DNA of 64,000 bases from Terriglobia bacterium (GTDB lineage: Bacteria; Acidobacteriota; Terriglobia; Acidiferrales; UBA7541): positions 62,001 to 126,000 of the forward strand of contig JAIQFB010000006.1 of assembly GCA_020073485.1 (NCBI GenBank). The letters are read 5' to 3'. The notes below the pieces were generated by a model. It worked only from the letters and a program-made list of their open reading frames with translations, was not told the DNA's origin and made no database searches. The position numbers were made by a program, and so were the translations under genes. This document shows positions 52,497 to 60,684 of this stretch, one piece after another; the first letter of the stretch is position 1; each line of letters starts with the position of its first letter.

Positions 52497-53375
52497 CTAC
52501 GAGATATTCGTCTGGCCGCTCAAGACAATTTTCCAGCCGTCGCCGCGATTCAAAAACAACCGCAGGTGCCAGCTGTTGGGTTTCGCGGCGGGGTTGCGTC
52601 CCTGAAACGCTTCCATGATCACCACGTTTCCGAAATCAAACATCTTCATGGACAGGACTTGGGAACCACCGGTGCCGCCCTCCGGCCCGTACAGTTTGCG
52701 TTCCTCGGCCAGTTCCTCCACATGCTGCAACTTGAGCATGTCGCCTCGCGGCGTGATGGTTTCGTGCGCGTCGCCGGCATGCGCGGCCCAATCGTCCGGG
52801 TTTGGGTGCCATTCGTCCATCTTTAAGCGGAACCACGCGGCCAGCACGCCCTCTTCCGCCGGATTCGCGGGCTTGTAGGGCAGCGTTTTGCACGGATTTT
52901 CGCAGATTTTGTCTTCCTCGGTCGGAGCGGGCGGCGTCGCTGTGGTATCCGGCCTTTCTTTAGGAATGGGCATGTTCAGGAACACAAAGGCCTGCCAGCC
53001 CGCGGGATTTTTCACCCAGAGATGCGCGAAGCGCTGGTTGTGGTGGATCCCCAGCACGCGTTCGACCTGGCCGAGAAAATCCGTCGTTCGCACGTCCAGC
53101 CCGCCTTCATTGTCGGCGGCAAACTGCGCCAGATCGTCCAGCACCTGCTCCTTGGTGTGAATCTTGCCGTTCGCCTCGACCCACTGGAAACGATCGTCGA
53201 GAAGAGCGGCAACCGCTTTTTTATCGCCGCCGGCGAGGGCTTCGGTCAAGCTGCGATCGGCCAGACGGAACGCCGGAGCGTCATCGGCAGCGGCAAGTGG
53301 ACCGTGTGGCAGGGCAATCAACGCTGGAACGATTAAGAGGCTGATGGCAAGCGCGCGCGTGAAAAAGCTTCTCAT
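52497..53375 (-). CDS. Exported protein with two NTF2-like regions
   Basis: A 292-aa protein: signal peptide about 1-27 (TRALAISLLIVPALIALPHGPLAA). The first NTF2/DUF4440-like region (about 35-140) reads LTEALAGGDKKAVAALLDDRFQWVEANG. The second half (about 165-290) ends in HLRLFLNRGDGWKIVLSGQTNIS, again NTF2-like, with an ENPCKTLPY Cys-containing linker. AAGGAG lies 9 nt before the ATG. No enzyme role can be assigned. Confidence 0.75.
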   Translation of the reverse strand: MRSFFTRALAISLLIVPALIALPHGPLAAADDAPAFRLADRSLTEALAGGDKKAVAALLDDRFQWVEANGKIHTKEQVLDDLAQFAADNEGGLDVRTTDFLGQVERVLGIHHNQRFAHLWVKNPAGWQAFVFLNMPIPKERPDTTATPPAPTEEDKICENPCKTLPYKPANPAEEGVLAAWFRLKMDEWHPNPDDWAAHAGDAHETITPRGDMLKLQHVEELAEERKLYGPEGGTGGSQVLSMKMFDFGNVVIMEAFQGRNPAAKPNSWHLRLFLNRGDGWKIVLSGQTNIS

Positions 53376-53665
53376 GAGATTCGTCTCCTTGAAACCCGGA
53401 TGATTCACGCGGCCCCGATTTATTTGCGTGCCCACTCGGTGGATGACGCCGGCGCCTTACTGTGAGGTTCGACGCACAAGTTTTTAGCCCTGCAGTCCGG
53501 TGTGTGTCAAGTCCGATGGTTTGCCGGACTTGAATTATCGAATCGCGGAGTTCTGGGGCGAAGACAGGAGCGCCCATTTCCAAATCTTGGAAACGGAATT
53601 GCCGTGAGGATGCCGCTCGTCCGGAAGGCATTTTGAACAGCGGCCCTAGCTTTCGTTCTTTCTAC
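53376..53665. other. Intergenic region upstream of the tandem-NTF2 gene
   Basis: A 290-nt stretch between the SoxD-like stop and the tandem NTF2 start. No gene, repeat or terminator was recognised; codon-like frames here are short and not supported. Confidence 0.4.
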
Positions 53666-54280
53666 CTATTTGCCGCCGAATGCCTTGTCATTTTGCCGCA
53701 GCTCTCTCACTTGATCCCAATAGGGTAGCCAGGAGTGGTCCTTATCCGCCTTGGCTTGCGGGGGGTTGGGAAAAAATCCATCGCGATTTGGCATCTTGAC
53801 CTCCACCAGGCTCTTCTTGTCCAGGACGTCTGTCTCCTGAATGGTCCCGTTCTTGAAGAGGATGAAGGCGGTTAGAGCGTAAATCTCGCTTGGGGTGAGA
53901 GTCCCCTCTGCATCTCGAGGCATGGCGCGGTTGATGAAGTCCCAAATCGTTGTCGCATACGGCAAATAGCTCCCGGAACTTCGGATCGGGTTTGGGGTGT
54001 TGAGGGTGCCAACGCCTCCCGCCAGACGCGGCCAGGGAAATATACCCTCTGCGTTCCTTCCATGGCAGAAGGAGCACTTCGCGCCGAAGATTTTCGCGCC
54101 TTCCACGGCACTGCCGCTTCCGGCAGGGAGTTCCTTTCCTTCGGGACCCACAGCATGATCCCAGGCTTTCAATTCGGCCTCCGTCGGCGTTCTCCCCAGC
54201 TTGTAGGTAGGAGACTGTGCCACGGCTCCGGCACACACGAACAGACCCACCACTGCTAGCAGAAGACTAGACCTTGACAT
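53666..54280 (-). CDS. soxD: SoxD-like cytochrome c subunit of sulfite dehydrogenase
   Basis: A 204-aa exported cytochrome: signal peptide ends GAVAQ (about 22), one heme-c site CSFCH (69-73), probable axial Met in RAMPRDAEG (Met 120). The sequence GVGTLNTPNPIRSSGSYLPYATTIWDFINRAMP is characteristic of the SoxD/SorB-like group. It accepts electrons from the molybdenum subunit encoded by the preceding gene. Its ATG (54280) overlaps the end of that gene by 14 nt and has no own ribosome site, so it should be translated by coupling. Shorter than two-heme SoxD proteins. No soxXYZAB genes are in the window. Confidence 0.85.
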   Translation of the reverse strand: MSRSSLLLAVVGLFVCAGAVAQSPTYKLGRTPTEAELKAWDHAVGPEGKELPAGSGSAVEGAKIFGAKCSFCHGRNAEGIFPWPRLAGGVGTLNTPNPIRSSGSYLPYATTIWDFINRAMPRDAEGTLTPSEIYALTAFILFKNGTIQETDVLDKKSLVEVKMPNRDGFFPNPPQAKADKDHSWLPYWDQVRELRQNDKAFGGK

Positions 54281-55661
54281 TGAGATTTGTGTACAGCGCA
54301 TCTTTGACGCTCCCATCTCGCCCGATCTTCCAGGACTGAATTGGATTATTGAGAAACTCCGAAATATTTGCCGTTTCCCACAACCGTATGACATCAGCGG
54401 CTGGTAGGTGAGGTTGGGTGGCATTGCCCCACATTTGCGCTAGCTCCGTCATCGTCGGTTGAATGTCGCCGAATTCATTGGTGCAGCGGGACATGATCAC
54501 GGCCTCCGAACCGTCCCAATTCCAGTCGAAGCGGAAGCGCGTATGCGCCTTTGAATAGACCGGCGTCTGAAGGAGCGCATCCTTCCAGCTCTTTCCGTTG
54601 TCGGTGCTGACTTCCACGCGGTTGATCTTGCCTCTGCCGGACCAGGCCAGGCCGGTGATCTGATAATAGCCGCGCTCGGCCAGGTGGTGGCCGTCGCACG
54701 GAAACGTGATCAATGACTTCGGTCCAACTTGAGATTCGTAAATGCTTGCCTTGCCGTCCGGTCTCAAATTGGTGTAGGCCGTGGTTTCACTCTGGAAATA
54801 GTAAGGCTTGTCCACCACTTTAATGTTCCTCAAATACTTCACATTGTTGACGCCTTGCCAGCCGGGAACCATCAGCCTCAAGGGATAACCCTGTTCGCGC
54901 CGCAGCGCCTCGCCGTTTTGACCGTACGCCACGATCACGTCGTCCATGCACTTTTCCAGCGGCATGCTCTTCGCGTGTTTTTCGCTGTCCCCGCCTTCCG
55001 CAACAATCCAGGCCGCCCCCGGTTGTACGCCGCATTCCTTCAGCAGCACGGATAGCCGTACCCCTGTCCATTCATTGGAAGAGGTCCTCCCATGAAGCGC
55101 CTGGATGAAACGAACGTCTTTGGCGGTGTCGGGGTACTTCTTCAGGTCACTCAGGTAGGATCTATAATGCATCACACCGCTGTTTCCAGTGCACTCCAGG
55201 AAATGAACTTCGGAGACGGAAGGAAAGCGCTTCAATTCGTCCATGGTGAAGATCAAGGGACGGTCCACCATACCGTGGATCAGGAGAGTGTGCTCTTTGG
55301 GATCAATGTTCGGGAGATGTTTCTCACGCAACACCAAAAAATGGAAAGCGGTTGGCGTGACGGCTCCGATCGTATCCTGAAGTGGAGTCAGGTTTCGCAA
55401 TCCCGTAACGTTCAGTGTTCCCACACTGTGCGCCCGGGTAGTCGTCTCGAAACGAGACCGCCCGCCGTAGGCCAAGTCCTCGATGACGGGGTCGTCAGGA
55501 GTAACGCCCAGGTTGGGGGTAGGTTCGTCAACATTGGTCAAACCGGGGGTAACGCTCGCAAGCGCCTTGCCGTTCGCGAACGGTATCGATCCCACGGCCA
55601 AGCCGGCCAGAGCTGCACTGCCCTTCAAAAATCCTCTGCGATCGGACTTCTTGGCATTCAT
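54267..55661 (-). CDS. soxC: SoxC-like molybdenum sulfite dehydrogenase subunit, Tat-exported
   Basis: A 464-aa oxidoreductase. The signal SDRRGFLKGSAALAGLAVG is a Tat motif, as expected for a cofactor-loaded periplasmic enzyme. The molybdopterin domain has the Mo-ligand Cys 157 in HFLECTGNSG, ALHGRTSSNEWTGV and PLRLMVPGWQGVNNVKYL; the C-terminal dimerisation domain has IYESQVGPKSLI and AWSGRGKINRVEVSTDNGKSW. SoxCD oxidises protein-bound sulfane sulfur; the related sulfite dehydrogenases oxidise free sulfite. Without other sox genes here, free sulfite detoxification is the simpler inference. GGAG site upstream of the ATG; an inverted-repeat patch lies 83-111 nt upstream. Confidence 0.92.
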   Translation of the reverse strand: MNAKKSDRRGFLKGSAALAGLAVGSIPFANGKALASVTPGLTNVDEPTPNLGVTPDDPVIEDLAYGGRSRFETTTRAHSVGTLNVTGLRNLTPLQDTIGAVTPTAFHFLVLREKHLPNIDPKEHTLLIHGMVDRPLIFTMDELKRFPSVSEVHFLECTGNSGVMHYRSYLSDLKKYPDTAKDVRFIQALHGRTSSNEWTGVRLSVLLKECGVQPGAAWIVAEGGDSEKHAKSMPLEKCMDDVIVAYGQNGEALRREQGYPLRLMVPGWQGVNNVKYLRNIKVVDKPYYFQSETTAYTNLRPDGKASIYESQVGPKSLITFPCDGHHLAERGYYQITGLAWSGRGKINRVEVSTDNGKSWKDALLQTPVYSKAHTRFRFDWNWDGSEAVIMSRCTNEFGDIQPTMTELAQMWGNATQPHLPAADVIRLWETANISEFLNNPIQSWKIGRDGSVKDALYTNLNVKV

Positions 55662-55743
55662 GGCGGGAGTCTCCTAAGACAACACTTTCTTAGTATTCTA
55701 GGAGGTTATATGGCTCTCATGGAGGGTGCGCGCACAGTGATGA

Positions 55744-55772
55744 AGGTCACGATTTGATGTGACGCAGGTCAC
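55744..55772 (-). promoter_or_regulatory. Cluster of GTCAC/GTGAC half-sites upstream of soxC
   Basis: GGTCAC (55745-55750), GTGAC (55759-55763) and GGTCAC (55767-55772) form two overlapping inverted pairs, the inner one GTGAC-GCAG-GTCAC. The spacing resembles a dimeric regulator site; it recalls but does not match the CRP/FNR consensus. Confidence 0.35.
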
Positions 55773-55845
55773 CTATGGCGCGACCCACGCTGGAAGCCGT
55801 TCCCGGCCGATTACCATTTCCACGATGGCTTGAACGAAGGAGTCA

Positions 55846-56640
55846 CTACCGTCCGGGATCGAGATCTCTCATCACGACGTGAAGGACCTGCCCGGTTAGC
55901 CGCGCGTCGCGTTCGGAGATGATTGTTTTCGAGTGTCTACCGCCATCGCCGTCAGAGGAATCTCTGTACGTTCTTGCCGCTGCCGGCAAACGGGCACAAC
56001 CGCCGCGAATCAGTCCCGCCGCCTCGGCGACGGCCAGCCGTGTTTCAAACGACCAATCGGCGATCTTTCCCGCCGGTGCGTCCGAACCGCCCAGAGTGCC
56101 CAAGCCTTTGTGTTCTAGGGCGTCGGTGACGATGGCTTCCAGGATTCCGCAGGAGGTGCGCAGCGCCACATCGTATTGTTCCTGCTCCATCGCGAGGCGG
56201 CTATCGGCATAGGCCTGTTCGACCACGGGGCGGAGTTCGAGGTTATGAACGAAATCGAACCGGTGAGGCGCGGGAGCCTGCGTGGACGCGGAAACGATCG
56301 CGCCGTCATCCATTTGAGTCAACGTGCGGACAGCCTGCTCGAGCACGGCGATCAGTCTGCGGACAATTTCATCCGGCGGGGCGCCTTCGGCGGCTTGCCC
56401 GCCTGCCGAGCGCATCAAAAAGGACTCGCTGAACGCCCGAGCCAGCCAGTGCGCCTTGCTGCCTCCCGACAATTGATTGATGGTCACGCCGCAATCTTCC
56501 TGCCAGGCGCGTGTGGCGGCAATGGCCTGCTGGTTGGAGGGGTCGTTCTCCAGCGTTTCGCGAAGGGAAGAGCCGCGCTGGATCAGCACATTCAGATGGG
56601 AAAGGTAAATTTCGATCTGCGATCGCAGGCTCTGATCCAT
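55846..56640 (-). CDS. Hypothetical protein, weak Abi_C/HEPN-like C-terminal pattern
   Basis: A 264-aa soluble protein I cannot name. Residues 1-110 are largely helical. From about 125 the pattern changes: LRPVVEQAYADSRLAMEQEQYDVALRTSCGILEAIVTDAL, then WSFETRLAVAEAAGLI and a final YRDSSDGDGGRHSK..ISERDARLTGQVLHVVM. The order of a helix with SCGILEAIV, followed by an Arg..His and a terminal helix, faintly recalls Abi_C/HEPN-type domains. It starts 15 nt after the FadR-type regulator stop on the same strand, so it is probably co-expressed with it. No membrane or signal segment. Confidence 0.7.
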   Translation of the reverse strand: MDQSLRSQIEIYLSHLNVLIQRGSSLRETLENDPSNQQAIAATRAWQEDCGVTINQLSGGSKAHWLARAFSESFLMRSAGGQAAEGAPPDEIVRRLIAVLEQAVRTLTQMDDGAIVSASTQAPAPHRFDFVHNLELRPVVEQAYADSRLAMEQEQYDVALRTSCGILEAIVTDALEHKGLGTLGGSDAPAGKIADWSFETRLAVAEAAGLIRGGCARLPAAARTYRDSSDGDGGRHSKTIISERDARLTGQVLHVVMRDLDPGR

Positions 56641-56655
56641 GAGTAGCGTCCCGCG

Positions 56656-57456
56656 CTACTTGGCGGGGTCACCGGAAGGCTTTTCGGCATGGGACTGCAG
56701 ATCGGCGATCTGATCGATGTGATTGGCCATGGCTAGGGCCGCCGCGTCGGGATCCCGGCGGCGCAGCGCAGCCACCACGATTTCGTGCCCCTCAATGGAC
56801 TTTGCGGGGCGCCCCTTCTGTTTCAGCGATTGCGTGCGCGACTCGACAAGCAGATTGTTAAGTGTCGCCATAAGACTCACGACCACACGATTGCCCGTGG
56901 CCCTGGCCAGTGCGGCATGAAATTCGGTGTCTTCCACGATGGCCGACTGGCTCATCTTGAGCTTCTGCCGCTGGGCATCCAGGATGCGTTGCAGATCGTC
57001 GAAATCTTTTTCCGTGGCGCGCTGCGCCGCGACTCGCGCCACGGCTGGCTCAAACATCCGGCGGACATCCATGAGTTCGTCCTGCAGATCGCTCTGAAAC
57101 GCCATCATCGAGGCCAGCGGCGCGACCAGCCGGTCCACCGTCAGCTCGCGGGGAAACGTGCCTCGCCCGTGCTGCGTCTCGATCAGGCCAATCGTCTCGA
57201 GCATGCGCAGCGCGTCGCGAATCGATCCACGGCTCACGCCGAATTGTTCGGTGAGCACGCGTTCTGAAGGCAGCGGCTGGCCTTGCGCAAAAGTGCCGTC
57301 CAGAATGAGCGTGCGGATGCGGTCGGCGACTTCTTCGGCCACACGCGTCTTTTTGATGGGCTCGATCAGGCGAGTCACGCCGCCAGCGTCCTGCGAAAAG
57401 CGGTTGACACCCGGGCGGGCCGATGCTAACTTACTGGTCTCAACTGGTTCGATCAC
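56656..57456 (-). CDS. FadR-type GntR transcriptional regulator
   Basis: A regulator of up to 266 aa: winged helix about residues 38-105 (VAEEVADRIRTLILDGTF, LPSERVLTEQFGVSRGSIRDALRMLETIGLIE, GRGTFPRE) and an FCD effector domain about 125-250 with the metal/ligand residues in DTEFHAALARATGN, and SIEGHEIVVAALRRRD. FCD regulators bind small organic acids. The start is uncertain: GTG 57456 lacks a ribosome site and would place a FadR-like operator inside its coding region; GTG 57410 or 57378 are alternatives that leave it upstream. It faces the promoter of the CDC48/2-oxoacid oxidoreductase genes and likely controls them and itself (inference). Confidence 0.88.
   Translation of the reverse strand: MIEPVETSKLASARPGVNRFSQDAGGVTRLIEPIKKTRVAEEVADRIRTLILDGTFAQGQPLPSERVLTEQFGVSRGSIRDALRMLETIGLIETQHGRGTFPRELTVDRLVAPLASMMAFQSDLQDELMDVRRMFEPAVARVAAQRATEKDFDDLQRILDAQRQKLKMSQSAIVEDTEFHAALARATGNRVVVSLMATLNNLLVESRTQSLKQKGRPAKSIEGHEIVVAALRRRDPDAAALAMANHIDQIADLQSHAEKPSGDPAK
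57404..57432 (+). promoter_or_regulatory. Candidate sigma-70 promoter for the CDC48 operon
   Basis: A perfect TTGACA (57404-57409), 17-nt spacer, then TAACTT (57427-57432). The -10 is weak (3 of 6). It sits 50 nt upstream of the ATG at 57482 and inside the 5' end of the long reading of the regulator gene. Confidence 0.5.
57432..57448 (+). promoter_or_regulatory. FadR-like operator overlapping the transcription start
   Basis: TACTGGTCTCAACTGGT contains ACTGGT twice with a 10-bp period (57433-57438, 57443-57448) and resembles the E. coli FadR box as I recall it (AACTGGTCNGACNNGTT). It directly follows the -10, a position suited to repression by the adjacent FadR-type regulator. Confidence 0.45.
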
Positions 57457-57481
57457 CGGGCCAGTGTATCACAGTTTTCCC

Positions 57482-57823
57482 ATGAGCGAAGAACTTATTG
57501 AGTTCACGGTCAGCGGCTCGCCGCGCGTCGTCTCCGGCGCAATCGAGCAGTTTGCCATCGGTCTGGGAAGCCTGCACGCCATTGTTGTCCCCTGGGAAAG
57601 CGATAACGTCACCTTGAGCATGGCGGTCACCTCCGCCCGCATTGACGGCTGGGCCATCGAGCACATCGACCTGGGAACCATCCGCCTCACCGGCCTGGAA
57701 AATGACGCCACCCGCGTGAGCTTCGCGCCGCGCGACCCCGATCACGCGGACAAGAAAAAACTCACGGCGCTGTTCGAAGGCTTTGCCCGCCAACTCAAAA
57801 CTAAATTGCAGACGACCGCATGA
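57482..57823 (+). CDS. Small protein of unknown function coupled to CDC48
   Basis: A 113-aa acidic, single-domain protein that I do not recognise. It reads as alternating strands (LIEFTVSGSPRVVSGAIEQFAI, VTLSMAVTSARI, IRLTGLENDATRVSFAPRD) with a helical C terminus (KLTALFEGFARQLKTKL). No signal peptide, Cys pair or known motif. Its stop overlaps the CDC48 start by 4 bp (ATGA), so the products are made in step; an adaptor or substrate-delivery role is a guess. No clear ribosome site before the ATG. Confidence 0.75.
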   Translation: MSEELIEFTVSGSPRVVSGAIEQFAIGLGSLHAIVVPWESDNVTLSMAVTSARIDGWAIEHIDLGTIRLTGLENDATRVSFAPRDPDHADKKKLTALFEGFARQLKTKLQTTA

Positions 57824-59961
57824 CGGAACTCACCTCATCCTCCGTGGCGGCGACGCTTACTTTGCGGGTAGCGGAAGCGCGCGTGGAGGATATTGGTCAC
57901 GCCATTGCGCGCCTCGCGCCGGCCGACCTGAAGCGCATGGGCGCCCGCCCGGGCGACGTGCTGAGAATTACGGGCGGCACGATCGCGGTCGCTCGCGCCG
58001 AGTTCTCCGACGATGTTCACGAAGGCGTGATTCAGATTGACGGCATTGCCCGCAGCAACGCAGGCGCCGGGTTGCAGGAGCAGGTGACCGTCACTCCCAT
58101 CGAATACGACCAGGCCGTGGCCGTGCGCTTTTCACCGTTGTGGGTGGGCGCCGCGCCGGCCGTTATTGCGCCGGAGCAGATGCTGGAAGATCTGCAGGGC
58201 GTTCCCGTCATCGCCGGCTGCGTGGTTCGCGTGCCCACGTTTTCCAAGGCCGTGAACTTCCAAGTAGTCCGCACAATTCCCTCGGGGCCGGTGGTCATCG
58301 ACAAGCGCACCGACATCCGCGTCGTGGAAGGCGAACAGACGACGGTCCGCGCTCCCGCGGTGTCCTACGAAGACATCGGCGGCCTGGAACGCGAAGTGGC
58401 GCGCGTGCGTGAAATCGTCGAGCTGCCGCTGAAACATTCGCGCATCTTCGAGCGGCTGGGAATTCTCGCGCCCAAGGGCGTGCTGCTTTACGGCCCGCCG
58501 GGAACGGGCAAGACGCTTTTGGCGCGGGCCGTCGCCGCCGAAAGCCGCGTGCACTTCATTCACATGAACGGCCCCGAGATCATGCGCAAGTTTTACGGCG
58601 AAAGCGAAGCCAAGCTGCGCGAAGTGTTCGAGGAAGCCGCGCGGCACGCGCCGGCGATCTTGTTTATCGACGAAATTGACGCCGTGGCGCCCAAGCGCGC
58701 CGAAGTGGTCGGCGAGGTGGAAAAGCGCGTGGTGGCGCAGCTTCTCAGCCTCATGGACGGCTTCGTATCGCGCGGCCAGGTCATCGTCATCGGCGCCACC
58801 AACATTCCCGAGGTTCTAGACCCGGCGCTGCGGCGCCCCGGCCGGTTCGACCGCGAAATAGAGATCGGCGTTCCCAACACGCAGGCGCGGCTGCAGATTC
58901 TGAAGATTCACACGCGCGCCATGCCGCTGGCGCCGGACGTTGACCTGCAGGAAATCGCGGAGCATTCGCACGGTTTCGTCGGCGCGGATCTGGAAGCGTT
59001 GGCCCAGGAAGTCGGCATGATCGCGCTGCGCGGATTCCTGGACACGACTCCGCTCGAGTCCGACGGCGGCGTATCGCCCGAACTCGGCAGGCTGCAGGTG
59101 ACGCGCGCGGACTTTCTCGCCGGTCTCAAGGAAGTCGAGCCCAGCGCCACGCGCGAATTTTATATCGAGAAAAGCACGTCGAAGTTTGCCGACCTCGGAG
59201 GCCTGAGCGAAGTAAAGCGCCTGCTCGACGCCGTCTTCGAGCATTCGCACGTGCACGACGGCATCTACGAGCAGGTTGGCTTGGCGACGCCTCGGGGCAT
59301 CTTGCTCACTGGACCCTCCGGCACGGGAAAAACGGCCATGGCGCGAGCGCTCTCCGGAGAGAAGGAAATTCCGCTCATCGCCATCGACGGACCGCAGCTG
59401 TACTCGAAATGGCTGGGCGAATCCGAGCGGGCGTTGCGGGAAATATTCAAAAAGGCCCGGCGCGCCGCACCCTGCATCCTGTTTTTTGACACCATCGACG
59501 CCGTTGCGCCAAAGCTGGCCGCCGAGCAGTCCGGCAACGACATTTATCAGAGAATTCTCAGCCAACTCCTGCGGGAAATCGACAACCTGCGCGACGTCAA
59601 AGGCGTGATCCTCGTGGCGGCCACCAGCCGCGAGGAGCGCGTCGAGCCCGCGCTGTTGCGGAGCGGACGCTTCGACTATATACTCCGCTTTGCCAAGCCG
59701 GACGCTGCCGATCGCGCGGCCATCCTGCGAATTTGTTGCCGGCGCGTGCCGCTCTCGCCCGAAATTGACTTCGATGAATTAGCCCGCTCGACGGAAGATT
59801 TCACCGGCGCCGATCTCGAGAGTCTGTGCAAGAAGGCGACGTTGCTCGCGATCGCGGAATATCAGAACGGCGCGCGGGTCGCGCCCTTCACTGTGTTGCG
59901 CAGCGATTTCCTGGCGATTCTCGATTCCGAGCGAGGCAGTCCCAAGCCATTAAGAAAGTAG
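57820..59961 (+). CDS. CDC48/p97/VAT-like AAA+ ATPase with degenerate D2 site
   Basis: A 713-aa hexameric unfoldase-type ATPase. Residues about 1-185 are the CDC48 N domain (LTLRVAEARVEDIG, LKRMGARPGDVLRI). D1 is complete: Walker A GPPGTGKT (225-232), Walker B ILFIDEID with Glu 285, sensor-1 Asn 328 (GATN), and Arg finger motif RRPGRFDRE. D2 keeps Walker A GPSGTGKT (498-505) and RSGRFDY but has ILFFDTID (Thr 558 instead of catalytic Glu) and AATS (Ser 603 instead of sensor Asn). D2 likely binds but hardly hydrolyses ATP. CDC48 proteins are typical of archaea and eukaryotes and occur sporadically in bacteria. The oxidoreductase genes follow after 64 nt. Confidence 0.93.
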   Translation: MTELTSSSVAATLTLRVAEARVEDIGHAIARLAPADLKRMGARPGDVLRITGGTIAVARAEFSDDVHEGVIQIDGIARSNAGAGLQEQVTVTPIEYDQAVAVRFSPLWVGAAPAVIAPEQMLEDLQGVPVIAGCVVRVPTFSKAVNFQVVRTIPSGPVVIDKRTDIRVVEGEQTTVRAPAVSYEDIGGLEREVARVREIVELPLKHSRIFERLGILAPKGVLLYGPPGTGKTLLARAVAAESRVHFIHMNGPEIMRKFYGESEAKLREVFEEAARHAPAILFIDEIDAVAPKRAEVVGEVEKRVVAQLLSLMDGFVSRGQVIVIGATNIPEVLDPALRRPGRFDREIEIGVPNTQARLQILKIHTRAMPLAPDVDLQEIAEHSHGFVGADLEALAQEVGMIALRGFLDTTPLESDGGVSPELGRLQVTRADFLAGLKEVEPSATREFYIEKSTSKFADLGGLSEVKRLLDAVFEHSHVHDGIYEQVGLATPRGILLTGPSGTGKTAMARALSGEKEIPLIAIDGPQLYSKWLGESERALREIFKKARRAAPCILFFDTIDAVAPKLAAEQSGNDIYQRILSQLLREIDNLRDVKGVILVAATSREERVEPALLRSGRFDYILRFAKPDAADRAAILRICCRRVPLSPEIDFDELARSTEDFTGADLESLCKKATLLAIAEYQNGARVAPFTVLRSDFLAILDSERGSPKPLRK

Positions 59962-60025
59962 GGAAGTGAGCAGTTAGGGTTGAGACGGGTACGCGGAAAT
60001 ATCAGCTAGGAGAACGGGGGCACCA

Positions 60026-60673
60026 ATGAGCTATACAGAACTTACCGTGTGGACGCGCGGCATCATCATGGACAAAGAAGGCCGCGACATCGTCAATTCC
60101 ATCGGCGCGTCCGCCCGCAACGAGGGCAAGTTCTCGCAGTCGATGGAAAACTACGTCGACAATCCGGATCGCACCAACGCCCCCACGCGCAAGTACTGCC
60201 GCGTGAGCGATACCGTGATCGAAAACGCGCTGACCTACGAAAACGAGCATCCCAACATCGTCGTGCTGGTCGAAGGCACGATGGTCAAGGGCTGGGACTA
60301 CATGCGCGGCATGCCTCCCGGCGGCACCCTGGTGATCAACACGCACTATTCGCCCGAGTACATGATCCGCTTCGTGCCGGGCCCGGAGCGCCTGGCGCAG
60401 TTGGTCTGCGTGGACGCGGCGAAACTGGCCAATCACAAGTGGCTCTACTACCGGCTGGGCGAACTCGGCCTCGACCGTCTCTCGACCGAAGGCGCGGCGG
60501 AACGCAGCAAGCTGGTCGCGCCCGACATCGCCGCGCCGCTCATCGCGGCGGTGGTCAAGACCACAGGCATCGTAAAGATGGAAACGATTGAGCCGATGAT
60601 TGCGAATAAGAAGGCGTTTGAAATGGCACTCGACGAGCTTCATATCCTGCCGCTGAATCCAGTGGCTGCATAG
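60026..60673 (+). CDS. 2-oxoacid:acceptor oxidoreductase gamma subunit, divergent
   Basis: A 215-aa protein. The block ENYVDNPDRTNAPTRKYCRVSD matches the GPE/RRGAPV..RISD part of PorC-type subunits, and GGTLVINTHYSPE the following strand. The usual N-terminal GRGGQG loop is replaced by WTRGIIMDKEGRD, so the glycine motif is degenerate. The subunit helps assemble the oxidoreductase rather than carrying cofactors. GGAG and GGGGG sites precede the ATG; the next gene starts 11 nt after its stop. The subunit order (gamma, NAD/FAD, alpha, beta) recalls the phenylglyoxylate:acceptor oxidoreductase cluster. Confidence 0.8.
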   Translation: MSYTELTVWTRGIIMDKEGRDIVNSIGASARNEGKFSQSMENYVDNPDRTNAPTRKYCRVSDTVIENALTYENEHPNIVVLVEGTMVKGWDYMRGMPPGGTLVINTHYSPEYMIRFVPGPERLAQLVCVDAAKLANHKWLYYRLGELGLDRLSTEGAAERSKLVAPDIAAPLIAAVVKTTGIVKMETIEPMIANKKAFEMALDELHILPLNPVAA

Positions 60674-60684
60674 AAAAGGACTCT

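Noticed and set aside
57158-57481. N-terminal extension of the small CDC48-coupled protein to 57158
   Set aside because: The extension runs antisense through the well-supported GntR regulator and across the promoter; the downstream ATG is the sensible start.
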